Below are positions 24,407 through 32,639 of a DNA stretch of 64,000 nt, piece by piece (the first letter of the stretch is position 1; each line of letters starts with the position of its first letter). The DNA comes from Allohahella marinimesophila (GTDB lineage Bacteria; Pseudomonadota; Gammaproteobacteria; Pseudomonadales; Oleiphilaceae). The stretch spans positions 1-64,000 of the forward strand of contig NZ_BAABBO010000016.1 in the NCBI RefSeq assembly GCF_039538005.1. Direction: 5' to 3'. Below the pieces are notes generated by a model. That model saw only the letters and a program-made list of their open reading frames with translations, had not been told where the DNA came from and did no database searches. Position numbers and translations under genes: made by a program.

Positions 24407-25665
24407 GGCTGTTCGCTTATCGCTCTGTAAATGTCGTTCAGCTGATCGTTCAATCGACGCTGGTCATAATCAGCTTCGACTCGCGCCCGCCCAGCGCTGC
24501 CAAGTGCTGCCCAGTCTTCTGGTTTCGCCAGCAGCTCAGAGAGAGCGGCTGCGATGGCGCCTGCATCTCGCTCGGGCACAAGTCGGCCGGATACACCGTC
24601 TTCCACGAGCTCTGGAATACCGCCGTGCCAGGTGGAAATCACAGGCAAACCCATGGCCATGGCTTCTTTCGCTGTGTTTATCGCAGCATCCTGATCACCA
24701 TTGGCTGCTGTAACACTGGTGGCGAGAAAAAGGTGGGCGGAGTGGAGCAGGTTGACTACATCGTCGTGGTTGCCCGCGCCGTGGAACTTAACCGCATGGC
24801 GAATGCCCAGCTGATCAGTAAGGGCTTCGAGCTCCTGTCGCAAGGGTCCATCACCTAGGATATGGTATTCGAGGGCCGGCCAGCTCTGTAGCGCCTTGGC
24901 AAAGCCCTGCAGGCAATAGCTGACGCCTTTTTTTTCGACGAGCCGCCCCACTGAAGCGACGACCGTGTTGCCCGCTGTGGGTGCGTGACGGGTCCTGAAG
25001 CTGAAGCGATCGGTCACTACCCCTGATCTTTTGACCGTCAGACGCTCGCTATCACAGCCGAGTTGCAGCAGTTTGTCGCGGAAGAAGTCACAGTTGGTCA
25101 GGAAATAGTCGCCTTTCCTGAACAGCTCGGTGTACACCTCGCCGCCCACCTCCTGTACATGCCGACTGACGTCGTGCCCTCTGAACATGGTGATCAACTT
25201 GCCTTGCAGCACACCGCTTTCGCGAAACTGCAGACCTTTGAGACCGAGAAGCCCAAACTGACAATGGATGACATCGAAGGGTTTCATGCTCAGCAAGCGG
25301 AGGGCCTGATGCATGAATTTAGCACGGTCACCAGTGGCACCGAAATGCTGATGGTCATACCTGGCAGCCAGGGCAGGGAGGAAGCGCCTGTATTGCCAGA
25401 GTATGGCAAGCAACTTTTTGATCCAGGGCCCAGGAGACCTTGGCACACCGAGATACTCTGTCCGCGACAGCATATCCCATTTATTGAAATCACCGTGGAC
25501 GACAGTCTCGCTAGGGGCTGCTGCCAGCGAAAGTATCGTGACATCGTGGCCTCGCTCCATTGCGCCGGCTACTTCATTGATAATGAAAGACTCGGAGAGC
25601 ACCGGAAAGCGATCGACGATGAAGGCAATGCGCAGCGGTCCGGGCTTATCCTGTTTACTGCTCAT
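24403..25665 (-). CDS. Family 4 glycosyltransferase
   Basis: 420-residue GT-B glycosyltransferase. The N-terminal domain starts PLRIAFIVDRFPVLSESFI. The C-terminal nucleotide-sugar domain has VGRLVEKKG and the donor motif EAMAMGLPVISTWHGGIPE, with the EX7E glutamates in the NTAKEAMA...GGIPELVEDG region. The start at 25665 gives a 4-bp ATGA overlap with the upstream GT2 gene; a longer frame to 25764 is rejected because it would overlap that gene by 100 bp. Confidence 0.88.
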   Translation of the reverse strand: MSSKQDKPGPLRIAFIVDRFPVLSESFIINEVAGAMERGHDVTILSLAAAPSETVVHGDFNKWDMLSRTEYLGVPRSPGPWIKKLLAILWQYRRFLPALAARYDHQHFGATGDRAKFMHQALRLLSMKPFDVIHCQFGLLGLKGLQFRESGVLQGKLITMFRGHDVSRHVQEVGGEVYTELFRKGDYFLTNCDFFRDKLLQLGCDSERLTVKRSGVVTDRFSFRTRHAPTAGNTVVASVGRLVEKKGVSYCLQGFAKALQSWPALEYHILGDGPLRQELEALTDQLGIRHAVKFHGAGNHDDVVNLLHSAHLFLATSVTAANGDQDAAINTAKEAMAMGLPVISTWHGGIPELVEDGVSGRLVPERDAGAIAAALSELLAKPEDWAALGSAGRARVEADYDQRRLNDQLNDIYRAISEQP

Positions 25666-26648
25666 GCCTGGCCTCTTTTGCGCAGTTTCGTCGCTAATCC
25701 GAAGATAGCGACCCGCAGAGGCTGCGGCATTTGCGCGGCGAGCACGGCCACACTGACTGACCATCCCTCATAGCGACGGATGACGCTTGTCGGATGTGCC
25801 CGCCAGGCCTGTAGCATGAGCTTCAGGGCGTCACGTGATTCACCGCCTCTATAGGCTGACTTGGCGAGAAACAGGCGTTGACGTGCACGCGCCTCATTCA
25901 CAACTTTTTCAACGATGCCTGGTTGAAGCGTTCGCGCCTTCTGGATGACCTTTTCCCAGTTTCTTGCCATCCGCCGCCAGTCGCTGGTGATCTGGCCGGG
26001 TCGCGTACGCTGGTCTACAAGCACCTCGGGGACCTCTGCAAAATTATCTGGTCGCAAGTGGGCGACTCGCAGCCAAAGATCGAAATCTACATGTGAGCTG
26101 AGCGTATCATCGAAACCACCGGCATCCACCAAGGCCTGCTTGCGGGCAACGACGAGCGTTGTCACGATGGGGTTGTTGCGCACGAGGTCTGCGAAACTGA
26201 AGGCATCCGGGCGACCTATAAAGCCTGTGGCTTCGCCATGCTGATCAATCGAACGGAACCACGAGAAGCTCAGGTCTGCCGACTGCCGTTTTTCCAGTAG
26301 TGCCACGTGTCGGGCAAGTTTCTCGGGATACCAGAGATCATCAGCATCGAGAAAACCAACGTACTGCCCGCGAGCCACTGCCAGTCCTGCATTACGTGCG
26401 GCGCTCGGGCCACCGTTAGATTGATGGATCACCTGCAAGCATGGTGTTCTGCCAGCATGACTGGTCTCAATGCCTTTCAATACTTCAGCAGTGCCATCAC
26501 TCGAACCATCGTCGACGACAATGATTTCCATATCCGCGAGGGTTTGTCTGAAGAGTGAGTCCAGCGCCTGAGCAATATAAGGCGCCACGTTATAAGCCGG
26601 TACAATGACACTGGCTAGTGGCCCGCCTTCAGATGCCGAAATGCTCAC
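25662..26648 (-). CDS. Family 2 glycosyltransferase
   Basis: 328-residue GT-A enzyme: ASVIVPAYNVAPYIAQALDS start, IIVVDDGSSDGT nucleotide-binding Asp motif, QYVGFLDADDLWYP with the DxD metal site, then an HVDFDLWLRV acceptor-side motif. Start is GTG overlapping the upstream stop (GTGA). C-terminal residues are basic and amphipathic, consistent with peripheral membrane contact. Confidence 0.88.
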   Translation of the reverse strand: MSISASEGGPLASVIVPAYNVAPYIAQALDSLFRQTLADMEIIVVDDGSSDGTAEVLKGIETSHAGRTPCLQVIHQSNGGPSAARNAGLAVARGQYVGFLDADDLWYPEKLARHVALLEKRQSADLSFSWFRSIDQHGEATGFIGRPDAFSFADLVRNNPIVTTLVVARKQALVDAGGFDDTLSSHVDFDLWLRVAHLRPDNFAEVPEVLVDQRTRPGQITSDWRRMARNWEKVIQKARTLQPGIVEKVVNEARARQRLFLAKSAYRGGESRDALKLMLQAWRAHPTSVIRRYEGWSVSVAVLAAQMPQPLRVAIFGLATKLRKRGQA

Positions 26649-27703
26649 TTCTGCGCCATACCCGCAGCGCCACTGTGATTGCTTTCGCCGCCCACGATAG
26701 TGATAGGCTTGCGATCATTCCAGGCGAACAGCAGGCGGTTGATGCCACGGTCGACCAGCACCGAGCCTTCAACCAGGGCCTTATTGAAGCGCTTGCCGCC
26801 CTTGCCGCCGGTCAGTGACTTGATGAAGGGGACGATCATGAAATGACGGCGGCGCTTGCCGATGCTATCGAGTCGCTTCTGCAACATCCGGTCGATCGTC
26901 AGGTTCCACTTGTCCTTCAGGTACAGCAGGCTGCTGCGCTCGGAATTATCACCCCAGCGGTACATGAAGAAGGGCACATCGTAGTGCATGAGGCTGGTAT
27001 CGAAGAGATAAGTAACGATAGATTTCGGCTCCAGCCATACCGTCCCGCCCTTGTGCATGACGCTGATGCAGAAATCCACATGCTCCCGGGTATTGAGCAC
27101 ATTTGGGTCGAGTCCGCCGACCTCGTCGAGGTAGTCCTTCCGAATCATCATGCAATGAAATTCAGCAAGCTCGGTCTGCTTGCGTTCCAGCGGCACCTTA
27201 TCCACCCGCTTTTTCTGCTCGGCCAGCAACTCATATAAATGTCGTTGAATCTTTCCTTGCTCATCAGGTTTGGACTTGATGCCACAGACGCCGCCGGCGC
27301 AGTGAATGATGCTATGAATCGGCCTTCCTTCGCAGATCAGGGGACCGGTAACAGTCGCCCCCGTTTCTTCCGCGCAGTCCACCAGGGCTTCTAACCAGCC
27401 GGGCGATACAACCACGTCGTTTTCCACGAAAGCGATATATTTGCCCCTGGCTCGCTTCAGGCCGATGTTTCTGGCTACGTTCGTGGGTAGAAAGCGCTCT
27501 ACCCGAACATGATCGAAGCCATTGTCAGTGCAACGTTTCGCGATACCGTCACGCACTGGCTTGGGCGAGCGTCCATCGACATAGATGAGCTCATAAGGCC
27601 CCTTGGTGTGAGCGATGATGCTGTCGAGCGAGTCGAAGGTGCAGCTGAATTTTTCCCGTGGCACTACGATGAGTGTGACCAGTGGTCGCTTGTTTGACGT
27701 CAT
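26645..27703 (-). CDS. Family 2-like glycosyltransferase with variant metal site
   Basis: 352 residues. The GT-A core is recognisable: PLVTLIVVPREKFSCT start, YELIYVDGRSPKP in place of the common VDDGS motif, NVARNIGLKRARGKYIAFVENDVVV, where END replaces the usual DxD, and a downstream EHVDFCISVMHKGG. It contains a long insertion (about residues 135-185) not seen in the neighbouring GT2 enzymes. Overlaps its neighbours by 4 bp at both ends. Role in the glycan inferred from context only. Confidence 0.8.
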   Translation of the reverse strand: MTSNKRPLVTLIVVPREKFSCTFDSLDSIIAHTKGPYELIYVDGRSPKPVRDGIAKRCTDNGFDHVRVERFLPTNVARNIGLKRARGKYIAFVENDVVVSPGWLEALVDCAEETGATVTGPLICEGRPIHSIIHCAGGVCGIKSKPDEQGKIQRHLYELLAEQKKRVDKVPLERKQTELAEFHCMMIRKDYLDEVGGLDPNVLNTREHVDFCISVMHKGGTVWLEPKSIVTYLFDTSLMHYDVPFFMYRWGDNSERSSLLYLKDKWNLTIDRMLQKRLDSIGKRRRHFMIVPFIKSLTGGKGGKRFNKALVEGSVLVDRGINRLLFAWNDRKPITIVGGESNHSGAAGMAQK

Positions 27704-28677
27704 TTTTTCACCTTGATCGTTTCGCTATCGGATAGTATTTCAGTGGGTCTGGTCAACGCTGCGCGGCGACCCTCAACTACGCCCAATGCCCAACTGACGG
27801 TGCCGCAGAGCACCAGTGGAGACAGGACGAGTAGTCGCAGGAACAGTAATGGGCTCCAGCGTGCCGTTCGCATCGACATATAGACGCCACGTTTGAGAAC
27901 AAGCACCGGCAGATACCAGTAGGACGAGCTCAGCCGCTGTTCGATTGGATGGGTCAGCAGCGCGTGCTCGCCACGTGCCTGGCCGAACCGACGGTGGTGC
28001 GCCCAGAAGGTAGACAGGGTCCTGCGACCACGATGTCGAATCATCATCAGTGGCTCGAAGCGCAAGGCGTTTTCAGCCTGCGCAGCAATCTGCTGGGTCA
28101 GAAGCACGTCTTCACCTATCGGTACATCGGGAAAGCCGCCCATAGCCATGAACACGGCGCGCTTCACGGCCAGATTGCACGACGGCATATACGCCAATGG
28201 CCCGGCCGGTCGTCTTGCTGGAAAATCGTAAAACTGAAGAAAGTTGTCAGCGACGGCAGTGAAATCGTACGGTGCAATGTCTCCGACCGGACCACCAGCC
28301 CCGTCCGCGCCGGTCTGTAGTGCGGCCACTGCACTGTTGAGCCAGTGGCTGTCCGCCGTGCAATCGGCGTCGATGAAAGCAATCCCTGGCGCCTCGGTAG
28401 CATTCGCTCCCAGATTGCGCGCGGCTCCGGCAAACAGTGGCTCACGACTTTTGATCAGACGAGCACTCGAATACTGGTTCACCAGCAAGCGAATTGATTC
28501 GGACTCTTGTCGCGCCTTTTTGCCGCTATTTTCGCCGTTACTGTCAACGACAATGATGTCGAAAGCCTGTTCCATATCCTGTGCTGCCACACTTTGCAGA
28601 CAGGCCTCGAGGGCCGACGCGTCATGTCGGCACGGGATAATGACAGATATGACGGGCGAGGGCGTGATGCGGTTCAT
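27700..28677 (-). CDS. Family 2 glycosyltransferase with C-terminal membrane segments
   Basis: 325 residues: VISVIIPCRHDASALEACLQ start, FDIIVVDSNGE, IAFIDADCTAD (DxD metal site), and GEDVLLTQQIA. The C-terminus holds a hydrophobic segment (about residues 277-300, PLLFLRLLVLSPLVLCGTV), so it is probably membrane anchored. The ATG at 28677 overlaps the flippase stop by 4 bp; the frame is open to 29169 but that extension would lie wholly inside the flippase gene and is rejected. Confidence 0.87.
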   Translation of the reverse strand: MNRITPSPVISVIIPCRHDASALEACLQSVAAQDMEQAFDIIVVDSNGENSGKKARQESESIRLLVNQYSSARLIKSREPLFAGAARNLGANATEAPGIAFIDADCTADSHWLNSAVAALQTGADGAGGPVGDIAPYDFTAVADNFLQFYDFPARRPAGPLAYMPSCNLAVKRAVFMAMGGFPDVPIGEDVLLTQQIAAQAENALRFEPLMMIRHRGRRTLSTFWAHHRRFGQARGEHALLTHPIEQRLSSSYWYLPVLVLKRGVYMSMRTARWSPLLFLRLLVLSPLVLCGTVSWALGVVEGRRAALTRPTEILSDSETIKVKK

Positions 28678-30104
28678 GCGCTCAGCCTCGCCTGCAGATA
28701 ACCGAAGGCTCTGCTGATCTCCTGCGCGATTGGATGTCTGAACAGGTAGACCGCGGCTAGCCAGGCCAGTCCGAAAACCCCGCTCACCCAGATGAAGCGA
28801 ACGATGGGATGAAGCTCGGGCATCATCGCAAGCCAGGTAAATAGGCCGGTGAACAGGGTCATCAAGGCGCTCGTTACAAATGGGCGGATCAGCGTTAACA
28901 GGCGCAGTTCGACGGATTGTCTTATGAGCCACAGAGACACCAGACCTTTCAGTGAGGAGGCCACCACGAACGCCAGGCAGGCGGCCTCCAGCGAGTGAAG
29001 GCTGCCGAGCATCGCGAATGCTATGGTGATCAGCTGAATGCCTAGCTGCAAGGGGAGAAAGGCCCGCAAGAGGTCCAGCACCACAAGGAACTTGTAGGCG
29101 CCGAAGCTGAATGGCAAGAAGATACCGCTGAGGCAGAGTACCCGAATTACAGGTATGGCCGCTGTCCATTGATCACCGAGCAAGGTCAGTACTATGGGCT
29201 CAGCGGCTATAGCCATGTAGAGGAAGAAGGGCCAGGACAGCCCGCTGATGAATGCCAGTTTATGGGTATAGGCGTACTGAAGATTGCCACCTTCCCGAAC
29301 AGTTTTGGACAGGTAGGGGAGGAGGACAGGCAGCAAACCCTTCAGCAGGAGTTCATTGGAGATTTTCGTGACCTTCTGGGCTCTGTTCAGCAGGCCCAGA
29401 CCGGCGTACCCGAGCAATCCCCCTATTGTCAGACGGCTGACCGACTGACCGATCGTCGATAGTCCATTCATTGCAGTATTGAGGATGCCGAATCCAAGCA
29501 GGTCGTGAGCCTTGCGCAGCGAGGGCAGGACCCAGCCGTGGCGCTGATGGTGCACCAGGGCAACAGCCACGAGTACCAGTTGCTCTAGTAGCAAGCCTAT
29601 GGCCAGGCCGAGAGCGCTATAGCCAAGATAAACGAACAGAATGCTTCCGAACACCAGGGCACAGTCTTTCGACACGTTGATCAGATAGAGCGTTTGGAAC
29701 TGCATCTCCCGTAGCAGATTGGCCCGCAGCAGCATGGAGAGTGGGGCCAGCATAGAGCTGATCGCCAGCACGACAATAACCTGCCCCAGCAGAACCTGAT
29801 CCGCTGGCACGAATAGCGTCGACCCCAGAATGATCAGTAGGCCTGAAGACCAGGACGACACCAGCGCGATGCCAAGTGCGGTTCGTCGATGCTGTGCATC
29901 CACGACATCTTTCTTCACCAGGTAGTCGAGCTGACCCAGCTCAACCAGCACACCGCCGAAAGCAACAATCGCCGCACCGGTCGCGAAGATACCCACTTCC
30001 TCAGGCAACATAAGTCTGGCAATGACGACCATCGAAATAAACTGAAGAAACATCGATGTGTACTGTTGTGCGTAGGACAGCAGCAGCTTGTTGCGGATAC
30101 TCAC
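28674..30104 (-). CDS. Wzx-like polysaccharide flippase (MOP superfamily)
   Basis: 476-residue membrane protein with about 12-14 transmembrane segments. The N-terminus (LLLSYAQQYTSMFLQFISMVVIARLM) and LPEEVGIFATGAAIV block are typical of lipopolysaccharide/exopolysaccharide Wzx-type transporters. It would flip the lipid-linked unit made by the surrounding glycosyltransferases across the inner membrane. Start is GTG at 30104 with a GTGA overlap to the upstream gene. No Wzy polymerase or chain-length regulator is encoded next to it. Confidence 0.88.
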   Translation of the reverse strand: MSIRNKLLLSYAQQYTSMFLQFISMVVIARLMLPEEVGIFATGAAIVAFGGVLVELGQLDYLVKKDVVDAQHRRTALGIALVSSWSSGLLIILGSTLFVPADQVLLGQVIVVLAISSMLAPLSMLLRANLLREMQFQTLYLINVSKDCALVFGSILFVYLGYSALGLAIGLLLEQLVLVAVALVHHQRHGWVLPSLRKAHDLLGFGILNTAMNGLSTIGQSVSRLTIGGLLGYAGLGLLNRAQKVTKISNELLLKGLLPVLLPYLSKTVREGGNLQYAYTHKLAFISGLSWPFFLYMAIAAEPIVLTLLGDQWTAAIPVIRVLCLSGIFLPFSFGAYKFLVVLDLLRAFLPLQLGIQLITIAFAMLGSLHSLEAACLAFVVASSLKGLVSLWLIRQSVELRLLTLIRPFVTSALMTLFTGLFTWLAMMPELHPIVRFIWVSGVFGLAWLAAVYLFRHPIAQEISRAFGYLQARLSA

Positions 30105-31297
30105 GACGCGGGAAGGGCTCCCGTCAGTGATGATTGCCAGACATTTTCCACAGCTTCCGCGGCCGCTTCCCAGCTATACTGCCGGGTCACCAGGGTCTGC
30201 GCTGCGAGTCCGAGACTCCTGGCACGCGTCGGGTCTCTCAGAAGCGCCACAATGGCTTCCGCGAACGCCTGTACATCACCGCTCTCAACTACCAATCCAT
30301 TCCTGTCGTGCGTGATGGCTTTGGCGGACCCACTGGAGGAGACCGTAGGCGTACCACTCGCCATATAGTTCAGCAACTTCTGCGGGATGCCGGCGCATTC
30401 AGCGCGGGGGTTGACCAGCACATCGGCTGCGGCAAGCTCCGCTGGCAGGTTCTCGAGACTGCTTGGCACAATATCGATGGCATCGGCTATCTGCAGGCTG
30501 ACTGCCAGCTGCTCGAAGGTCGAAAAGTCGCCCTCGGTGACCAGACGGAGACGAGCTTCCGGTTCAGCCGCTTTCACGAGGGCGAAGGCCTGCAGGAGCA
30601 GGTCGATACCCTGATAGGCCGCCAGGTTTCCGGCGAAAGCAACTGTTCGTGCGGAAGACTGCACATTTGATTCACTGTGTGGCCCTGCTTTCGCCGCAAT
30701 CGCCTTCGAAATGAAGTCACGCTCGACACCATTGACGATCGTGGTGACCTGGTGATCAGCTTTGCCAGCCTTGTTCAGGAACAGCTCGCGCAACTCATCG
30801 CTCACGGTCACGATATGATCTGCCGAGGCTGGCAGGCTGGCATCCAGCCAGTTACCCACCACCCGCTTGAGACTGTTGAGAGCAGCCGGGCCATAGACGG
30901 AGAGCTCTTCGCCGATACGGGTGTGGGCGTCATAGATGATGGGCGTTTCGATGCCTGCCATCCGAAGCCACTTGGCTACCAGAAGCGCTTCGATATGATG
31001 GGCGTATATCAGGTCGAACGGTTTGCTGCTGCAGAGCGAGCGTGCCAATTGAAACAGCATGGGATTGAGCAGCATGAGCTTCGTTAGTGACGGCCCCGGC
31101 GAAGTCTTGTTGTAGAATTTGAGTGGACGCGTGCGATTCACAGGGAAGGACACTGGAATGGCTTCATCACCCAGGAAATAAGCGGCCACCTCGACTTCAT
31201 GTCCACGCTCGGCCAGGGCTTCAGACAGTCGATGAATCCGGATTGGCGTGCCGCGCCGCCACGGAAAGGGGCAGGCAGCAAGAACGAGAATTCTCAT
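30101..31297 (-). CDS. Family 4 glycosyltransferase
   Basis: 398-residue GT-B enzyme: MRILVLAACPFPWRRGTPIR start with the RG(T/S)P acceptor loop, TRIGEELSVYGP, then C-terminal VAFAGNLAAYQGIDLLL and ADVLVNPRAECAGIPQKLLNYMASGTPTV, the donor-binding motif. The ATG at 31297 overlaps the upstream stop by 4 bp; a longer frame to 31687 is rejected because it lies inside the upstream gene. Contains the PQKLLNYMASG variant of the usual P-x-KLFEYMA motif. Confidence 0.88.
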   Translation of the reverse strand: MRILVLAACPFPWRRGTPIRIHRLSEALAERGHEVEVAAYFLGDEAIPVSFPVNRTRPLKFYNKTSPGPSLTKLMLLNPMLFQLARSLCSSKPFDLIYAHHIEALLVAKWLRMAGIETPIIYDAHTRIGEELSVYGPAALNSLKRVVGNWLDASLPASADHIVTVSDELRELFLNKAGKADHQVTTIVNGVERDFISKAIAAKAGPHSESNVQSSARTVAFAGNLAAYQGIDLLLQAFALVKAAEPEARLRLVTEGDFSTFEQLAVSLQIADAIDIVPSSLENLPAELAAADVLVNPRAECAGIPQKLLNYMASGTPTVSSSGSAKAITHDRNGLVVESGDVQAFAEAIVALLRDPTRARSLGLAAQTLVTRQYSWEAAAEAVENVWQSSLTGALPAS

Positions 31298-32385
31298 GAG
31301 AAGTACACCTTGCTGACATACCACTGCATCAGCATTTCGACTCGTCCTACCATATCCGCAATGAGCTGGTTGGTCTTGATCGCACTTGTAAGGGGCAGTG
31401 GCCCAGGCTTGAGGATGTCTTGATCCCGCTTTTGCCGATGATTCTGCCAATACTGTCGTTGTACGAGCAGTGAGGGAAAGTTGGCTAGCGTCGACCAGAA
31501 TGCAGCGATCCATTGACGGCCGAAGCCCTTCTGAATCATGCCTGCGAACTGTAATAGTTCGATGACCAGTAGCACCGGGGCCAGCTTGAGCAAGGTCGGG
31601 CCGGAAAAGTACTTCAGCATGATCCACCAGCGATTTCGGATCAGGCAGAACATGCGGCGATCGGGAATGCGATAGCCCGGACGCCACGACAAGTCTGCAG
31701 TGCCTCCCCCGTGAGACACGACAGCGGAGCCGACGGCCAACACAGTGTGACCGAGAATATTTGCCCGTACACCGAAATCATGGTCCTCCAGATTGAACAC
31801 CAGCCGCTCATCGAAGGGGAGGCCGCCTCGCCAGCGCCCCCGATGCAGCATGAAGCAGGCCGTGACGAGAGAGGAGGTGCTGGCAGTGCTTGCGGGTACT
31901 TCAGCGACGGCAATATTGGCGAAACGTACCGACATCATCCCGGTGAAGTGGCAGTCAGCACTCTCATACTGGATCGTGTCTGGCGCGCTGGCATACAGCA
32001 CTCTCGGCGCTGCGATGACTGCATTGGCGTTTTCGCTCATGGCCTGGGTCAGATTCCTCACGGCATCAACATTCAGCTGAACATCATTGTCCTGGAACAG
32101 GATCAGATCGTTTCTCGCGAGCCGAAAGCCGGCGTTCCGTGCTGCACCCGGGCCACCATTGCTGGCCAGGCTCACAACTGAGACGAAAGGAAACCCCCTG
32201 GCTATCTCAACAGAATTATCGGTCGACGCGTTGTCTATGATCAGAACTTCATCGAAATAACCGGTAAACCCGGCCACCGCTTCCAGAGCGGTCATCAGAT
32301 AATCAGCACCGTTATAATTGATGATGCAAAGGGTAAGGGGGCCGTGAAGCTTTGAAACGGCGAAGTCTCCTGAAGCGAGGGGCAA
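31294..32385 (-). CDS. Family 2 glycosyltransferase (first gene of the polysaccharide operon)
   Basis: Up to 363 residues: LTLCIINYNGADYLMTAL start, VLIIDNASTDNSVEIA, DLILFQDNDVQL (DxD site), NLEDHDFGVRANILG, and a C-terminal hydrophobic stretch near residues 270-290. This GT2 subtype (rhamnosyl-transferase-like) often adds rhamnose or a similar sugar, but the donor cannot be read here. The start is uncertain: a TTG at 32385 has no Shine-Dalgarno, whereas AGGAG (32371-32367) stands eight bases before a GTT codon at 32358. Confidence 0.85.
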   Translation of the reverse strand: MPLASGDFAVSKLHGPLTLCIINYNGADYLMTALEAVAGFTGYFDEVLIIDNASTDNSVEIARGFPFVSVVSLASNGGPGAARNAGFRLARNDLILFQDNDVQLNVDAVRNLTQAMSENANAVIAAPRVLYASAPDTIQYESADCHFTGMMSVRFANIAVAEVPASTASTSSLVTACFMLHRGRWRGGLPFDERLVFNLEDHDFGVRANILGHTVLAVGSAVVSHGGGTADLSWRPGYRIPDRRMFCLIRNRWWIMLKYFSGPTLLKLAPVLLVIELLQFAGMIQKGFGRQWIAAFWSTLANFPSLLVQRQYWQNHRQKRDQDILKPGPLPLTSAIKTNQLIADMVGRVEMLMQWYVSKVYFS

Positions 32386-32474
32386 ATAGGATAGAGACTA
32401 CAAATCAATCATTACAGAATTGTGATATCGATGCAGATTGATCGCATTCTATACAATCCTGAACATGAATTCAT

Positions 32475-32572
32475 CTCGCTTGTCTCGCGCTGCACAGTGC
32501 CAGCAGCTTGAGTTTCCGCCTATAACAGGCGGTACTGGCGTCGCTCCGGCTGGTAAGCGTGAGACAAGTGAG
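32475..32572 (+). repeat. 98-nt imperfect palindrome with an internal hairpin (candidate structured RNA or MITE)
   Basis: Arms 32475-32490 and 32557-32572 pair over 16 bp; the two non-Watson-Crick positions are both G-T, that is G-U in a plus-strand RNA. Inside, CCGCCT (32516-32521) and AGGCGG (32527-32532) form a perfect hairpin, and GCCAG (32499-32503) pairs with CTGGC (32535-32539). It lies between the divergent polysaccharide operon and rimO, upstream of the rimO -10 box. No coding potential seen. It may be a small RNA or the terminal repeats of a tiny mobile element. Confidence 0.55.
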
Positions 32573-32589
32573 CGAAGTTCCAGCTCATT

Positions 32590-32598
32590 TGGTATACT
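32590..32598 (+). promoter_or_regulatory. Extended -10 promoter of rimO
   Basis: TGG directly before TATACT (32593-32598) makes a good extended -10 element, 42 bp before the rimO start. The -35 position is weak, as usual for extended -10 promoters. Confidence 0.5.
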
Positions 32599-32639
32599 AC
32601 GCCCCGCATTTTTCCTTCCTCTAAATTCGAGAGCATTTC

